DNA of 64,000 bases from a bacterium (lineage in GTDB: Bacteria > Elusimicrobiota > Elusimicrobia > Elusimicrobiales > UBA9959), in assembly GCA_021786295.1 (NCBI GenBank), contig JAJYNO010000026.1, positions 1-64,000 on the forward strand, written 5' to 3'. Positions 32,132-41,369 of the stretch are shown here, one piece after another. The translations under genes were made by a program, and so were the position numbers. The notes beneath the pieces are model-generated. The model worked only from the letters and a program-made list of their open reading frames with translations. It was not told the DNA's origin and ran no database searches. Each line of letters opens with the position of its first letter. Position 1 is the stretch's first letter.

Positions 32132-33157
32132 ATGGAAAGAAAAGACGACATACTGTCCCCCCGCCCGGCGCAGGACGAGACCGCCCGGATGGAATCCGCC
32201 CTGCGGCCGGCCTCCCTGGACGAGTTCGTGGGACAGGAGCGTCTCAAGGAGAACCTGAAGGTCTTCATCCAGGCCGCCCGCGCTCGCCGGGAGCCGCTGG
32301 ACCACTGCCTGTTCTACTCCCCCCCGGGGCTGGGCAAAACGACGCTCTCCCACATCCTCGCCCGCGAGATGGGGGTCGGCATCAAGGTCACCTCCGGTCC
32401 GGTACTCTCCAAGCCGGGAGACCTGGCGGCCATGCTGACCACCGAACTGGCCGAGGGCGACATCCTTTTTATCGACGAGATACACCGGCTCAATGCCGCC
32501 GTGGAGGAGGCCCTCTACCCCGTGATGGAGGATTTCCTTTTCTTCATAAACACCGGCCAGGGGCCTGGCGCCACGACGCTCAAACTGGCCGTCCCGCGCT
32601 TCACGCTGGTAGGCGCCACCACCCGCAGCGGCCTGCTCACCGGCCCGCTGAGGGACCGGTTCGGGATAGTCTTCAATCTGGGCTTCTACGGGGAAGCGGA
32701 GATCGCCAGGATACTGGCCCGCTCCGCGGCCATACTGGGCAGCAGGGCGGAGCGCCCGGCGCTGGAACTGATAGCGCGCCGCTCCCGCGGCACGCCGCGC
32801 ATAGCCAACCGTCTGCTCAAGCGCGTGAGGGATTTCGCCGACGTGAAGTCCGGGGGAGTGATAACCCCGGAGGTCACCGAGGCAGCCATGGCCTCGCTGG
32901 AGATCGACTCCGAAGGGCTGGACAACCTGGACAGGCGTATCCTGGCCACGATAGCCGAGAAGTTCGGCGGCGGACCGGTCGGCATCGAAACGCTGGCGGT
33001 GGCGGTCTCGGAAGAGCCGGACACGCTGACCGACGTCATCGAGCCTTTCCTGATGCAGGTCGGTTTCCTGAAACGCACCACGCGCGGCCGCGTCATCACG
33101 GCCAAGGCGGCCGCGCATCTGGGGCTGAAACTCCCGCGCCAGGCGGAGCTGCTCTGA
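32132..33157 (+). CDS. ruvB: Holliday junction helicase motor RuvB
   Basis: 341 residues. AAA+ ATPase: SLDEFVGQERLKENLKVFI, Walker A PPGLGKTT, Walker B LFIDEIHRL, sensor GATTRSG and arginine finger region GPLRDRFG, ending with the winged-helix DNA-binding domain (FLMQVGFLKRTTRGRV). It drives branch migration as a hexamer on RuvA. The ATG at 32132 lies two bases after the ruvA stop; the upstream GTG at 32126 is possible but overlaps that stop. Confidence 0.95.
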   Translation: MERKDDILSPRPAQDETARMESALRPASLDEFVGQERLKENLKVFIQAARARREPLDHCLFYSPPGLGKTTLSHILAREMGVGIKVTSGPVLSKPGDLAAMLTTELAEGDILFIDEIHRLNAAVEEALYPVMEDFLFFINTGQGPGATTLKLAVPRFTLVGATTRSGLLTGPLRDRFGIVFNLGFYGEAEIARILARSAAILGSRAERPALELIARRSRGTPRIANRLLKRVRDFADVKSGGVITPEVTEAAMASLEIDSEGLDNLDRRILATIAEKFGGGPVGIETLAVAVSEEPDTLTDVIEPFLMQVGFLKRTTRGRVITAKAAAHLGLKLPRQAELL

Positions 33158-33168
33158 CCCTCCGGACG

Positions 33169-34299
33169 ATGATGCGACTTCCCGCTCTGCTCCTACTGCT
33201 CCTGCCCGTCTGGCCGCTCCGCGTTCCAGCCGCGGAGGAGGCCCCGGTCATACGCGTCGCCATTTCCCGCGGCTCCCCCTCCCTCAACATAAAGACCTCT
33301 CCGCGCCTTTACGTGCGCGAGGTCTCCACAGGCCAGAAGTACATGCTGCTGGAGAACTCCGCCTACGAACTTCGCCCGGCCAACGGAGGCATCTCGGTGG
33401 CAGGCCAGCAGCTCTCGTCGCCCATAGAACTTCTCCCGGGAGAAGGGGAGCGCTACGTGCGCCTGGGCAAGCACGTCTATAAGGGAAGCATCTTCATCCT
33501 GGCCATGAAGGACCGCACTCTGGACGTGATCGAGCGCCTCTCGCTCGAGGACTACCTCTACGGCGTCCTGCCGGCGGAAATGAGCCCGGACTGGCCGCTG
33601 GAGGCGCTGAGGGCGCAGGCGGTGGCCTCGCGCACCTACGCGCTGAAGCAGATGAACCCGCAGCAGGACTACGACGTCACCGACGGGGTGGAGGCCCAGG
33701 TCTACGGCGGCATCAACGGCATCAATCCGAAGATAAAGGAAGCGGTGGACTCCACGCGCGGCGAGGTGCTGACCTACAGGGGCAAGCTCATAACCGCCTT
33801 CTTTCACTCCTGCTGCGGCGGGCACACGGCCAGCGCCTCCTCCGCGTGGGGCGAGCCGGTAGTCAGGCCGCTGAAAGGCGTCCGGGACCCGTACTGCAGG
33901 CATTCCAGCCACTACAGCTGGGAATATTTCGTGGCCGACCAGGACTTGCTGCGGCTGGTGCAGTCCACCGGCTCCACCGCCCTCAAGGTCCGGGACATAA
34001 GGAGCTACCGCAAGGATGGTTCCGGACGCACGGTCACCTTCAAGGTGAGGACCGACAAAGGCAGTTTCCTGCTGAAGGCCGCCGACGTGCGAAGGCGCTT
34101 CGGCACTTTCGACTTCAAGAGCACGCTGATCACGCGCATCAGGAAGGTCAGGGGCGGCTACGAGTTCTACGGCCGCGGCTGGGGACACGGCGTGGGGATG
34201 TGCCAGGACGGGGCCAAGGTCATGGCGCAGAGGGGCAAGAACTACAAGCGGATACTCCACTTCTACTATCCCGGGGCGGACATCAAGGACTATGAGTGA
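33169..34299 (+). CDS. SpoIID/LytB-domain protein
   Basis: 376 residues with a signal peptide (about 1-21, ending VPA). The SpoIID domain covers about 115-370: LEDYLYGVLPAEMSPDWPLEALRAQAVASRTYAL, then FFHSCCGGHTA, and the end GRGWGHGVGMCQDGAKVMA. SpoIID is a lytic transglycosylase that cuts peptidoglycan after stem-peptide removal; here it is a Gram-negative relative. The usual GHGVGMSQ reads GHGVGMCQ. It sits between ruvB and queA, an arrangement also seen in other non-sporulating lineages, and overlaps queA by eight bases. Confidence 0.88.
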   Translation: MMRLPALLLLLLPVWPLRVPAAEEAPVIRVAISRGSPSLNIKTSPRLYVREVSTGQKYMLLENSAYELRPANGGISVAGQQLSSPIELLPGEGERYVRLGKHVYKGSIFILAMKDRTLDVIERLSLEDYLYGVLPAEMSPDWPLEALRAQAVASRTYALKQMNPQQDYDVTDGVEAQVYGGINGINPKIKEAVDSTRGEVLTYRGKLITAFFHSCCGGHTASASSAWGEPVVRPLKGVRDPYCRHSSHYSWEYFVADQDLLRLVQSTGSTALKVRDIRSYRKDGSGRTVTFKVRTDKGSFLLKAADVRRRFGTFDFKSTLITRIRKVRGGYEFYGRGWGHGVGMCQDGAKVMAQRGKNYKRILHFYYPGADIKDYE

Positions 34300-35335
34300 G
34301 GCCCTCTCGGAATTTTCCGGGCTCGATATAGAGCCCCTGATAGCCGACCGCCCGGCAGAGCCGCGCGACTCGTCGCGCCTCGCCGTCGTCGACCGCGGCG
34401 CGGGCGCCGTCTCCCACCGCGTCTTCCGGGACCTGCCCGCCCTGCTGGGGCCGTCGGACCTGCTGGTGATGAACCGCAGCAAGGTGTGGAAAGCGCGCCT
34501 GCCGGCCGCCAAGCCTACCGGCGGAAAGTCGGAGATCCTGCTGATGGCGCCGGACTCCCCGGACGGGCGCGTCTGGGCAGGGCTCTGCCGCAAGACGCAG
34601 CCCGGCCAGAGGCTGACATGCGCCGGTGGCGCGGAGGCCGAGTGCCTGCGCCGGAATCCGGACGGCAGCTATTCCTTCCGCTTCTCCGCGCCCGTGGACG
34701 AGGCCTACCTGGCCGCCAACGGCGCGGTGCCGCTGCCGCAGTACATACTTAACGCGCGCAAGCGCCGGGGGACCTCAGCGCCGGAGGACGAGGACCGCTA
34801 CCAGACGGTCTACGCCGCGGAGGCCGGGTCCATAGCCGCGCACACGGCCGGCTTCCATTTCACTCCCGGGCTGCTGGCCGCGCTCGGGAAGGCAGGCGTC
34901 GGCAGGGTCTTCGTCACGCTGCACATAGGCTGGGGGACTTTCCGGCCGGTGCGCTCGGACGACCCGGCCGCCCACGTGATGATGGAGGAATCCTGCTCGG
35001 TGACGCAGGAGGCGGCCGCGGCGATAAACGCGCACAGGGCCGCCGGCGGACGCGTGATAGCCGTAGGGACCTCCTCGATGCGCACGCTGGAGACCTTCTC
35101 CGACGAGAACGGGACCGTGCGGCCCGGCTCAGGCAAGGCGGGCGTCTTCATTCGCCCCGGTTACCGATTCAAGGTGGCCGGCGCGTTCATCACGAACCTG
35201 CACGTGCCGGAGTCGGCGCCGCTCTACATGACGGCGGCCTTCGCGGGCCGCGAACTGCTCTTCAAGGCGTACTCCGAGCTCGTCAGGCAGAAGTACCGTT
35301 TCTACTCCTACGGCGACTCGATGCTTATATGCTAA
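34292..35335 (+). CDS. queA: S-adenosylmethionine:tRNA ribosyltransferase-isomerase
   Basis: 347 residues. QueA motifs: DLLVMNRSKVWKARL, SEILLM, LPQYI near 150, TVYAAEAGSIAAHTAGFHF, VTLHIGWGTFRPV, VGTSSMRTLE and FITNLHVPESAPLYMTAAFAG. It moves ribose from SAM onto preQ1 at tRNA position 34 to make epoxyqueuosine. Its partner tgt follows after a 256-base hairpin-rich gap. The start overlaps the SpoIID gene by eight bases. Confidence 0.95.
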   Translation: MSEALSEFSGLDIEPLIADRPAEPRDSSRLAVVDRGAGAVSHRVFRDLPALLGPSDLLVMNRSKVWKARLPAAKPTGGKSEILLMAPDSPDGRVWAGLCRKTQPGQRLTCAGGAEAECLRRNPDGSYSFRFSAPVDEAYLAANGAVPLPQYILNARKRRGTSAPEDEDRYQTVYAAEAGSIAAHTAGFHFTPGLLAALGKAGVGRVFVTLHIGWGTFRPVRSDDPAAHVMMEESCSVTQEAAAAINAHRAAGGRVIAVGTSSMRTLETFSDENGTVRPGSGKAGVFIRPGYRFKVAGAFITNLHVPESAPLYMTAAFAGRELLFKAYSELVRQKYRFYSYGDSMLIC

Positions 35336-35340
35336 AACTC

Positions 35341-36731
<1,391 letters not shown>

Positions 36732-36773
36732 TGCCGGCCGGGGCCCTTCCGTCCCTTTTATATGAAAATTTGT

Positions 36774-36779
36774 TAAAAT
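36774..36779 (+). promoter_or_regulatory. -10 box of the yajC-secDF operon
   Basis: TAAAAT, 28 bases before the yajC ATG at 36808, with GGAGGAAAG as Shine-Dalgarno. The -35 region is AT-rich but not a clear match. Confidence 0.4.
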
Positions 36780-36807
36780 AGTCCTGAATTCGCGCAACGG
36801 AGGAAAG

Positions 36808-37083
36808 ATGAACACGAACTCGGCTTTCATGCAGCTAGTCCCTTTCATAGCGGTGGCGGCGATATTCTATTTCCTGCTCATCCGTCCCCAGCAGAAGCAG
36901 ATGAAAGAAACCAAGAAGATGCTCGAAGCCCTCAAGGCCGGCGACAGGGTGCTGACGCGCGGCGGCCTGATAGGCGTGATCGCCTCCGTGAGCGAAGAGG
37001 AGATCGAGGTGGAGATAGCAAAAGGGGTGAAGTCCGTCTTCGCCCGCAACGCCGTGGGCGCCGTCCTGAACCAGGCCAAGTAA
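36808..37083 (+). CDS. yajC: Sec translocon accessory subunit YajC
   Basis: 91 residues. One N-terminal transmembrane helix (FMQLVPFIAVAAIFYFLLI), then the family motif RPQQKQMKETKKMLEALKAGDRVLTRGGLIGVI. YajC joins SecDF and YidC at the Sec translocon. It is followed by secD after 25 bases, the standard order after tgt. Confidence 0.95.
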   Translation: MNTNSAFMQLVPFIAVAAIFYFLLIRPQQKQMKETKKMLEALKAGDRVLTRGGLIGVIASVSEEEIEVEIAKGVKSVFARNAVGAVLNQAK

Positions 37084-37108
37084 ACACCGTAAGGAGCGAC
37101 AAGAGGAA

Positions 37109-38536
37109 ATGAACAAATTACACTGGAAGTTGGGCACCATCCTGGGCCTGCTGGTACTTTCGGTCTGGCTGATCTACCCGACCGCGGACTGGTACAGCAA
37201 GACCTCCGACGAGCGCGCCAAGCTGGAGGCAGTGAGGCTCCGCCCGGCGCATCTCCTCAATCTGGGCCTGGACCTGCGCGGCGGCACGCACCTGCTCCTG
37301 GAACTGGACGTGGACAAGCTCGGCAAGAACGAGAAGATCTCCGACGCGATGAGCCGGGCCATAGAGATCATCCGCAACCGCATAGACCAGTACGGCGTCG
37401 GCGAGACCCCGATCTCCCGCGAGGGCGACCGCTGGATCTCCGTGGACCTGCCCGGCATATCCAACACCGAGGAAGCGGAGAACCTCATCGGCAAGACCGC
37501 CCTTCTGGAGTTCCACCTGGTGGACACGTCGGACGCGGCGCAGGCCGTGCTGAACAAGGTCAACGACATGGACGGCTCCCCGTTCGACAAGGACGGCAAC
37601 CTGGTGCCGGCGATAGCCAAGCTCATGCCGAAGGGCGACATCCTGTGCAAGGCGTCCGCGCAGGATGACCAGCACAACAGCTATTACGTGCTGGACGCCA
37701 GCGCTCCGGTCACCGGCGCCTACCTCGAGAGCGCCAGAGTGGAGACCGACAGGCAGTTCGGCACGCCGACCATAGGCTTCACCTTCAACCGCGAGGGCGG
37801 CAAGCTCTTCGGCCGGTTCACGGGGGCCAACATCGGCAAGTACCTGGCCATAGTCCTGGACGGCGTGGTCCACTCGGCGCCGGTCATACATTCCCGCATA
37901 GACAACAGCGGCGTGATAGAGGGCCAGTTCACGATGGAGGAGGCCCGCAACCTGGCGATAGTCCTGCGCGCCGGCGCCCTGCCGGCGCCGGTGCACATCA
38001 TCGAGAAGCGCGTCGTGGGCCCCGGCCTCGGCGAGGACTCGATCCACAAGGGGCTGCTCTCCGCCATGAGCGCCTTCCTGCTGGTGGTGCTGTTCATGAT
38101 CGTTTACTACAAAGGAGGCGGCTTCATCGCGGACGTGGCCCTGGGCCTCAACTTCGTGTTCCTGATCGCCGCGATGAGCTACTTCAACGCCACGCTGACG
38201 CTGCCCGGCATAGCCGGCATGATCCTGTCGCTGGCCATGGCCATCGACGCCAACGTGCTGATCCTCGAGCGCATGAGGGAGGAGATGGACCTCGGCAAGC
38301 CGGTCGCGATGGTCATCCCGATCGGCTACGACAAGGCCTGGAGCGCCATCCTGGACTCCAACATGACGACGTGGATAGCGTCGGTCTTCATGTTCCAGTT
38401 CGGCTCCGGGCCGGTGAAGGGTTTCGCCGTCACGCTGACGCTGGGCCTTCTGATAGGCATGTTCACCTCGGTCTTCGTCACCCGGGCCATCTACGAGTTC
38501 TGGCTCACGTCCAACCCCAAGGAGCTCAGCATATGA
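37109..38536 (+). CDS. secD: Protein translocase subunit SecD
   Basis: 475 residues. TM1 at the N-terminus, then LGLDLRGGTHLLLELD, the P1 periplasmic domain (about 50-290) and the RND-type transmembrane bundle from IEKRVVGPGLGEDSIHKG onward with AMAIDANVLILERMREE. It uses proton motive force to pull proteins through SecYEG. It is shorter than the 615-residue E. coli protein, as in many phyla. Its stop overlaps the secF start (ATGA). Confidence 0.95.
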   Translation: MNKLHWKLGTILGLLVLSVWLIYPTADWYSKTSDERAKLEAVRLRPAHLLNLGLDLRGGTHLLLELDVDKLGKNEKISDAMSRAIEIIRNRIDQYGVGETPISREGDRWISVDLPGISNTEEAENLIGKTALLEFHLVDTSDAAQAVLNKVNDMDGSPFDKDGNLVPAIAKLMPKGDILCKASAQDDQHNSYYVLDASAPVTGAYLESARVETDRQFGTPTIGFTFNREGGKLFGRFTGANIGKYLAIVLDGVVHSAPVIHSRIDNSGVIEGQFTMEEARNLAIVLRAGALPAPVHIIEKRVVGPGLGEDSIHKGLLSAMSAFLLVVLFMIVYYKGGGFIADVALGLNFVFLIAAMSYFNATLTLPGIAGMILSLAMAIDANVLILERMREEMDLGKPVAMVIPIGYDKAWSAILDSNMTTWIASVFMFQFGSGPVKGFAVTLTLGLLIGMFTSVFVTRAIYEFWLTSNPKELSI

Positions 38537-39432
38537 TAAGGATACTGCACAAGACCAGGATAAACTTCGTCGGGATGCGCCACGTCTTCTTCGCCATCTC
38601 GGGCGCGGTGGTACTGACCGGCATCGTCTCCCTCTCGGTCAAGGGCGTCAATCTGGGTCTGGACTTCACCGGCGGCACGATGATGCAGGTCACGTTCAAC
38701 AAGCCGGTCTCCACGGCCGAGCTGCGCTCGGTCCTGAACGCCGCCAAGACCGACGCCGTGATACAGGGCTTCGCCGGAGGGACCTCCTACGAGATCAAGG
38801 TCAAGGGCACGCAGGAGAACGTCAACGAGAAGGCGCAGGAGATAGAGGCCGCCCTCAAGGGCCTGCCAGGAGGCGTCACGTACACCAAGGACAAGCAGGA
38901 CTACGTCGGGCCCGTAGTAGGACACGACCTGGCCAAGAAGGCGCTGTTCGCCATCATCCTCTCGATGTTCGGCATCATCGTCTACGTGGCTTTCCGCTTC
39001 TCCAACCCCATCTGGGGGACGGCCGGCGTAATAGGCCTGCTGCACGACGTCTTCGTCGCGCTTACGGCCATGTCCCTCACGAACCGCGAGATAGACCTGG
39101 TAATAGTAGCCGCCTTCCTGACCATAGCCGGCTATTCGATCAACGACACGATAGTCATCTTCGACCGGATGCGCGAGAACATGAGGACCTTCCCGAAGAT
39201 GCCGATGGGGGAACTGATCAATCTCAGCGTCAACGAGACGCTCTCCCGCACGATCATCACGACCAGCACGGTCTTCATCACCGTGCTGGTGCTGTTCCTG
39301 TTCGGCGGCAGCGCGATCAACAACTTCGCGTTCTGCATGCTCGTCGGCACCGTGACGGGCGTTTACTCCACGGTCGCGCTCTGCACGCCGATGGTGTACC
39401 AGTGGGAGCACAGGGGCGGGCGCCGCAAGTAG
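38533..39432 (+). CDS. secF: Protein translocase subunit SecF
   Basis: 299 residues from the ATG at 38533, which overlaps the secD stop. Motifs: GLDFTGGTMMQVTF, VGPVVGHDLAKKALFAIILS, GLLHDVFVAL and TIAGYSINDTIVIFDRMREN. A frame extending upstream to 38371 is only secD read in another frame. Confidence 0.95.
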   Translation: MIRILHKTRINFVGMRHVFFAISGAVVLTGIVSLSVKGVNLGLDFTGGTMMQVTFNKPVSTAELRSVLNAAKTDAVIQGFAGGTSYEIKVKGTQENVNEKAQEIEAALKGLPGGVTYTKDKQDYVGPVVGHDLAKKALFAIILSMFGIIVYVAFRFSNPIWGTAGVIGLLHDVFVALTAMSLTNREIDLVIVAAFLTIAGYSINDTIVIFDRMRENMRTFPKMPMGELINLSVNETLSRTIITTSTVFITVLVLFLFGGSAINNFAFCMLVGTVTGVYSTVALCTPMVYQWEHRGGRRK

Positions 39433-39456
39433 CGTCCGCCGCCCGCGGAGAACAGC

Positions 39457-40086
39457 GTGCGCAAGATAAAGAAGTTCAAGATCCCCGTATACGCCTACGA
39501 GGTGCTGCGCAAGGCGCGCAAGCACAGGCTGGACCTGGCCGCGATAGGACTGGAGAGCGAGGACTCGGTGCGCGAGCACGCCTCGTCCCTCGCGGCGGCC
39601 CTGGAACCGGCGGTTGTCTTCGAGTACCTGCCGGCCGAGGACGAAGCCGCCGCCAGGATAACCGGGGAGGAGAAGCGCGCGCTGACCGTAGGGATACTGA
39701 CCCTCGGCAGGTCTTTCGAGGAGAAACTGGCGGCCCAGCCGGACGAGACCCACAAACGGCTCGGCCGCATAGCTGCCCAGGTCTTCATGCAGACCGCGGT
39801 CGGTGTCACCTCGGAGCTCGCCGTGCGCGAGGCCGAGCCGGAAGGCTTCGAGCTCGGTCCCGCGGTCTACATCGCCTCCTGCCCGGAGCCGGAACTGCCG
39901 CCGAAAGAGACTACGTCCGTACCGCTGTTCGAGAACGAGCTGATAAAGGCGCTGTGCGCGCGCCTCGAGGCTTCCAAGATAGGGGTCTCCTTCGATACCG
40001 GGGCCTTCGAGCCAAAATACTCGGCCCTTTTCGCCCTGCCCTGGCTTTCCAAGAAAAAGAAGAAGACGGCGGCCGCGAAGAAATAG
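39457..40086 (+). CDS. Unknown protein between secF and waaA
   Basis: 209 residues, no signal peptide or membrane segment, with a basic tail (SKKKKKTAAAKK). The order is an N-terminal IKKFKIPVYAYEVLRKARK, an acidic middle, a helix LGRIAAQVFMQTAVGVTSELAV, then YIASCPEPELPP and IGVSFDTGAFEPKYSALFALPW. The last parts recall the activation domain of B12-dependent methionine synthase and its small stand-alone relatives (an S-C-P stretch, then IGV-x-x-T/D-x-G-x-x-P), but the match is weak. GTG start at 39457 with GGAG upstream. It is co-directional, ending seven bases before waaA. Confidence 0.45.
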   Translation: MRKIKKFKIPVYAYEVLRKARKHRLDLAAIGLESEDSVREHASSLAAALEPAVVFEYLPAEDEAAARITGEEKRALTVGILTLGRSFEEKLAAQPDETHKRLGRIAAQVFMQTAVGVTSELAVREAEPEGFELGPAVYIASCPEPELPPKETTSVPLFENELIKALCARLEASKIGVSFDTGAFEPKYSALFALPWLSKKKKKTAAAKK

Positions 40087-40093
40087 CTCCCCG

Positions 40094-41362
40094 ATGGGAC
40101 ATTTCCTGCTGCTCATCTACAGCCTGCTGGCGCCGGCTATCGCCGGCCTTTACGCTTTGTTCTTCCTGCTCTCCCCCCGCCGGGCCCTGATGAAGGGACT
40201 GGGCGGCGAACTCGGGGAGAGGCTTGGCGACGGCGCCCCGGATTTCGCCTCTCGCCCGCTCTGGGTCCACGCGGCCTCCGTCGGAGAGGTGAAGGCCGTC
40301 TCCCGCCTGGCCCCGGAACTCGCCGCCCGCCTCGGCGCCCCCATTTTTTTCACCTCCTCGACCGCGGCCGGCCGCGCCGAAGCACGGAAGACCGGGGCCG
40401 AGGCCAGGCTGGCGCCCCTGGACTTCTACCCGCTGGCCGCCGCCTTCGTGTCCAGGCTGCGCCCGCGGCTCCTGCTCCTCGTGGAGACCGAGATCTGGCC
40501 GGCCACGCTCTACGCCGCCGCGAACGCGCACGTGCCGGTCTTCCTCGTCAACGCGCGCATCTCCCCCGGCACAGCTCGCCTCTACCGGTCCCTCGGGCCC
40601 TTCACCAGGCTGGCCTTCACCGGCGTCCGCGGAGTACTGGCCCAGACCCAGGCCGACGCCGACAGGTTCGCGGCCCTGCCGGGCCTGGCCGGGAAGGTCT
40701 CGCTGACCGGCAACCTGAAGCACGACCTCCTCGGCATATCCGCGGCCGGCGCGGAGAAGGTGAAGGGGTTCATGGCGGCCTCAGGCTGGAGCGGGGCGCC
40801 TGTCCTGACGGCGGGCAGCACGCATCCGCCGGAGGAGCCGGCGATCGTGGACGCCTGGCTGAAAGCGCGGGAAAAAGTCCCGGAGCTTAAGCTGGTCCTG
40901 GTCCCGCGCCACCCGGAGCGCCTGGGCGAGACGGAGGAGCTGCTCGTGGGCCGCGGGATTGAATTCACACGCTGGTCGCGGGCGGCCGGCCCGGCGAAGG
41001 ACTGTCTCCTCGTCGACGCGATGGGCCTGCTGCAGGCCTTTTATTCGGTCTCGGCGGTCTGCTTCGTGGGCGGCACGCTGGACGACACCGGCGGGCACAA
41101 CCTGCTGGAACCGGCGCTCTTCGGCAAGCCGGCGCTCTTCGGGCCGAACTACCGCAACGCCAGACAGGCCGGAGACGCGCTGATAAAGCAAAAAGGCGGC
41201 TTCCTCGTGGAAACCGCCTCACAGCTTGCCGGGACTCTCGTCCGCCTGCTGACCGACCGGGCCGCCATGGCCGCCGCCCAGGCGGACTCCTCCAGAGCCC
41301 TCTCCTCCCTCAAGGGCGCCACCGAAAGGACCGCCTCCGCCATCCTTCAGACGCGTACGTAG
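40094..41362 (+). CDS. waaA: 3-deoxy-D-manno-octulosonic acid (Kdo) transferase
   Basis: 422 residues. N-terminal membrane anchor (about 1-25), the family stretch LWVHAASVGEVKAVSRL, LVETEIWPATLYAA, VNARISPGTARLYR, LTGNLKHD, AGSTHPPEE and FVGGTLDDTGGHNLLEPALFGKPALFGP in the donor-binding half. It adds Kdo from CMP-Kdo to lipid A precursor on the inner face of the inner membrane. The substrate supply genes kdsA, kdsB and kdsD are elsewhere in the window. Its TAG stop lies in the loop of a short palindrome. Confidence 0.93.
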   Translation: MGHFLLLIYSLLAPAIAGLYALFFLLSPRRALMKGLGGELGERLGDGAPDFASRPLWVHAASVGEVKAVSRLAPELAARLGAPIFFTSSTAAGRAEARKTGAEARLAPLDFYPLAAAFVSRLRPRLLLLVETEIWPATLYAAANAHVPVFLVNARISPGTARLYRSLGPFTRLAFTGVRGVLAQTQADADRFAALPGLAGKVSLTGNLKHDLLGISAAGAEKVKGFMAASGWSGAPVLTAGSTHPPEEPAIVDAWLKAREKVPELKLVLVPRHPERLGETEELLVGRGIEFTRWSRAAGPAKDCLLVDAMGLLQAFYSVSAVCFVGGTLDDTGGHNLLEPALFGKPALFGPNYRNARQAGDALIKQKGGFLVETASQLAGTLVRLLTDRAAMAAAQADSSRALSSLKGATERTASAILQTRT

Positions 41363-41369
41363 CGTACGC
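41353..41369. terminator. Palindrome with the waaA stop codon in its loop
   Basis: GCGTACG-TAG-CGTACGC: perfect seven-base arms (41353-41359 and 41363-41369) around the waaA TAG, ending directly before the stop of the convergent surface-protein gene. No T-run follows. It may mark the end of both transcripts; only seven bases separate the two genes. Confidence 0.35.

Noticed and set aside
38371-38532. Upstream extension of secF
   Set aside because: It is secD in another frame; the ATGA overlap at 38533 is the natural start.
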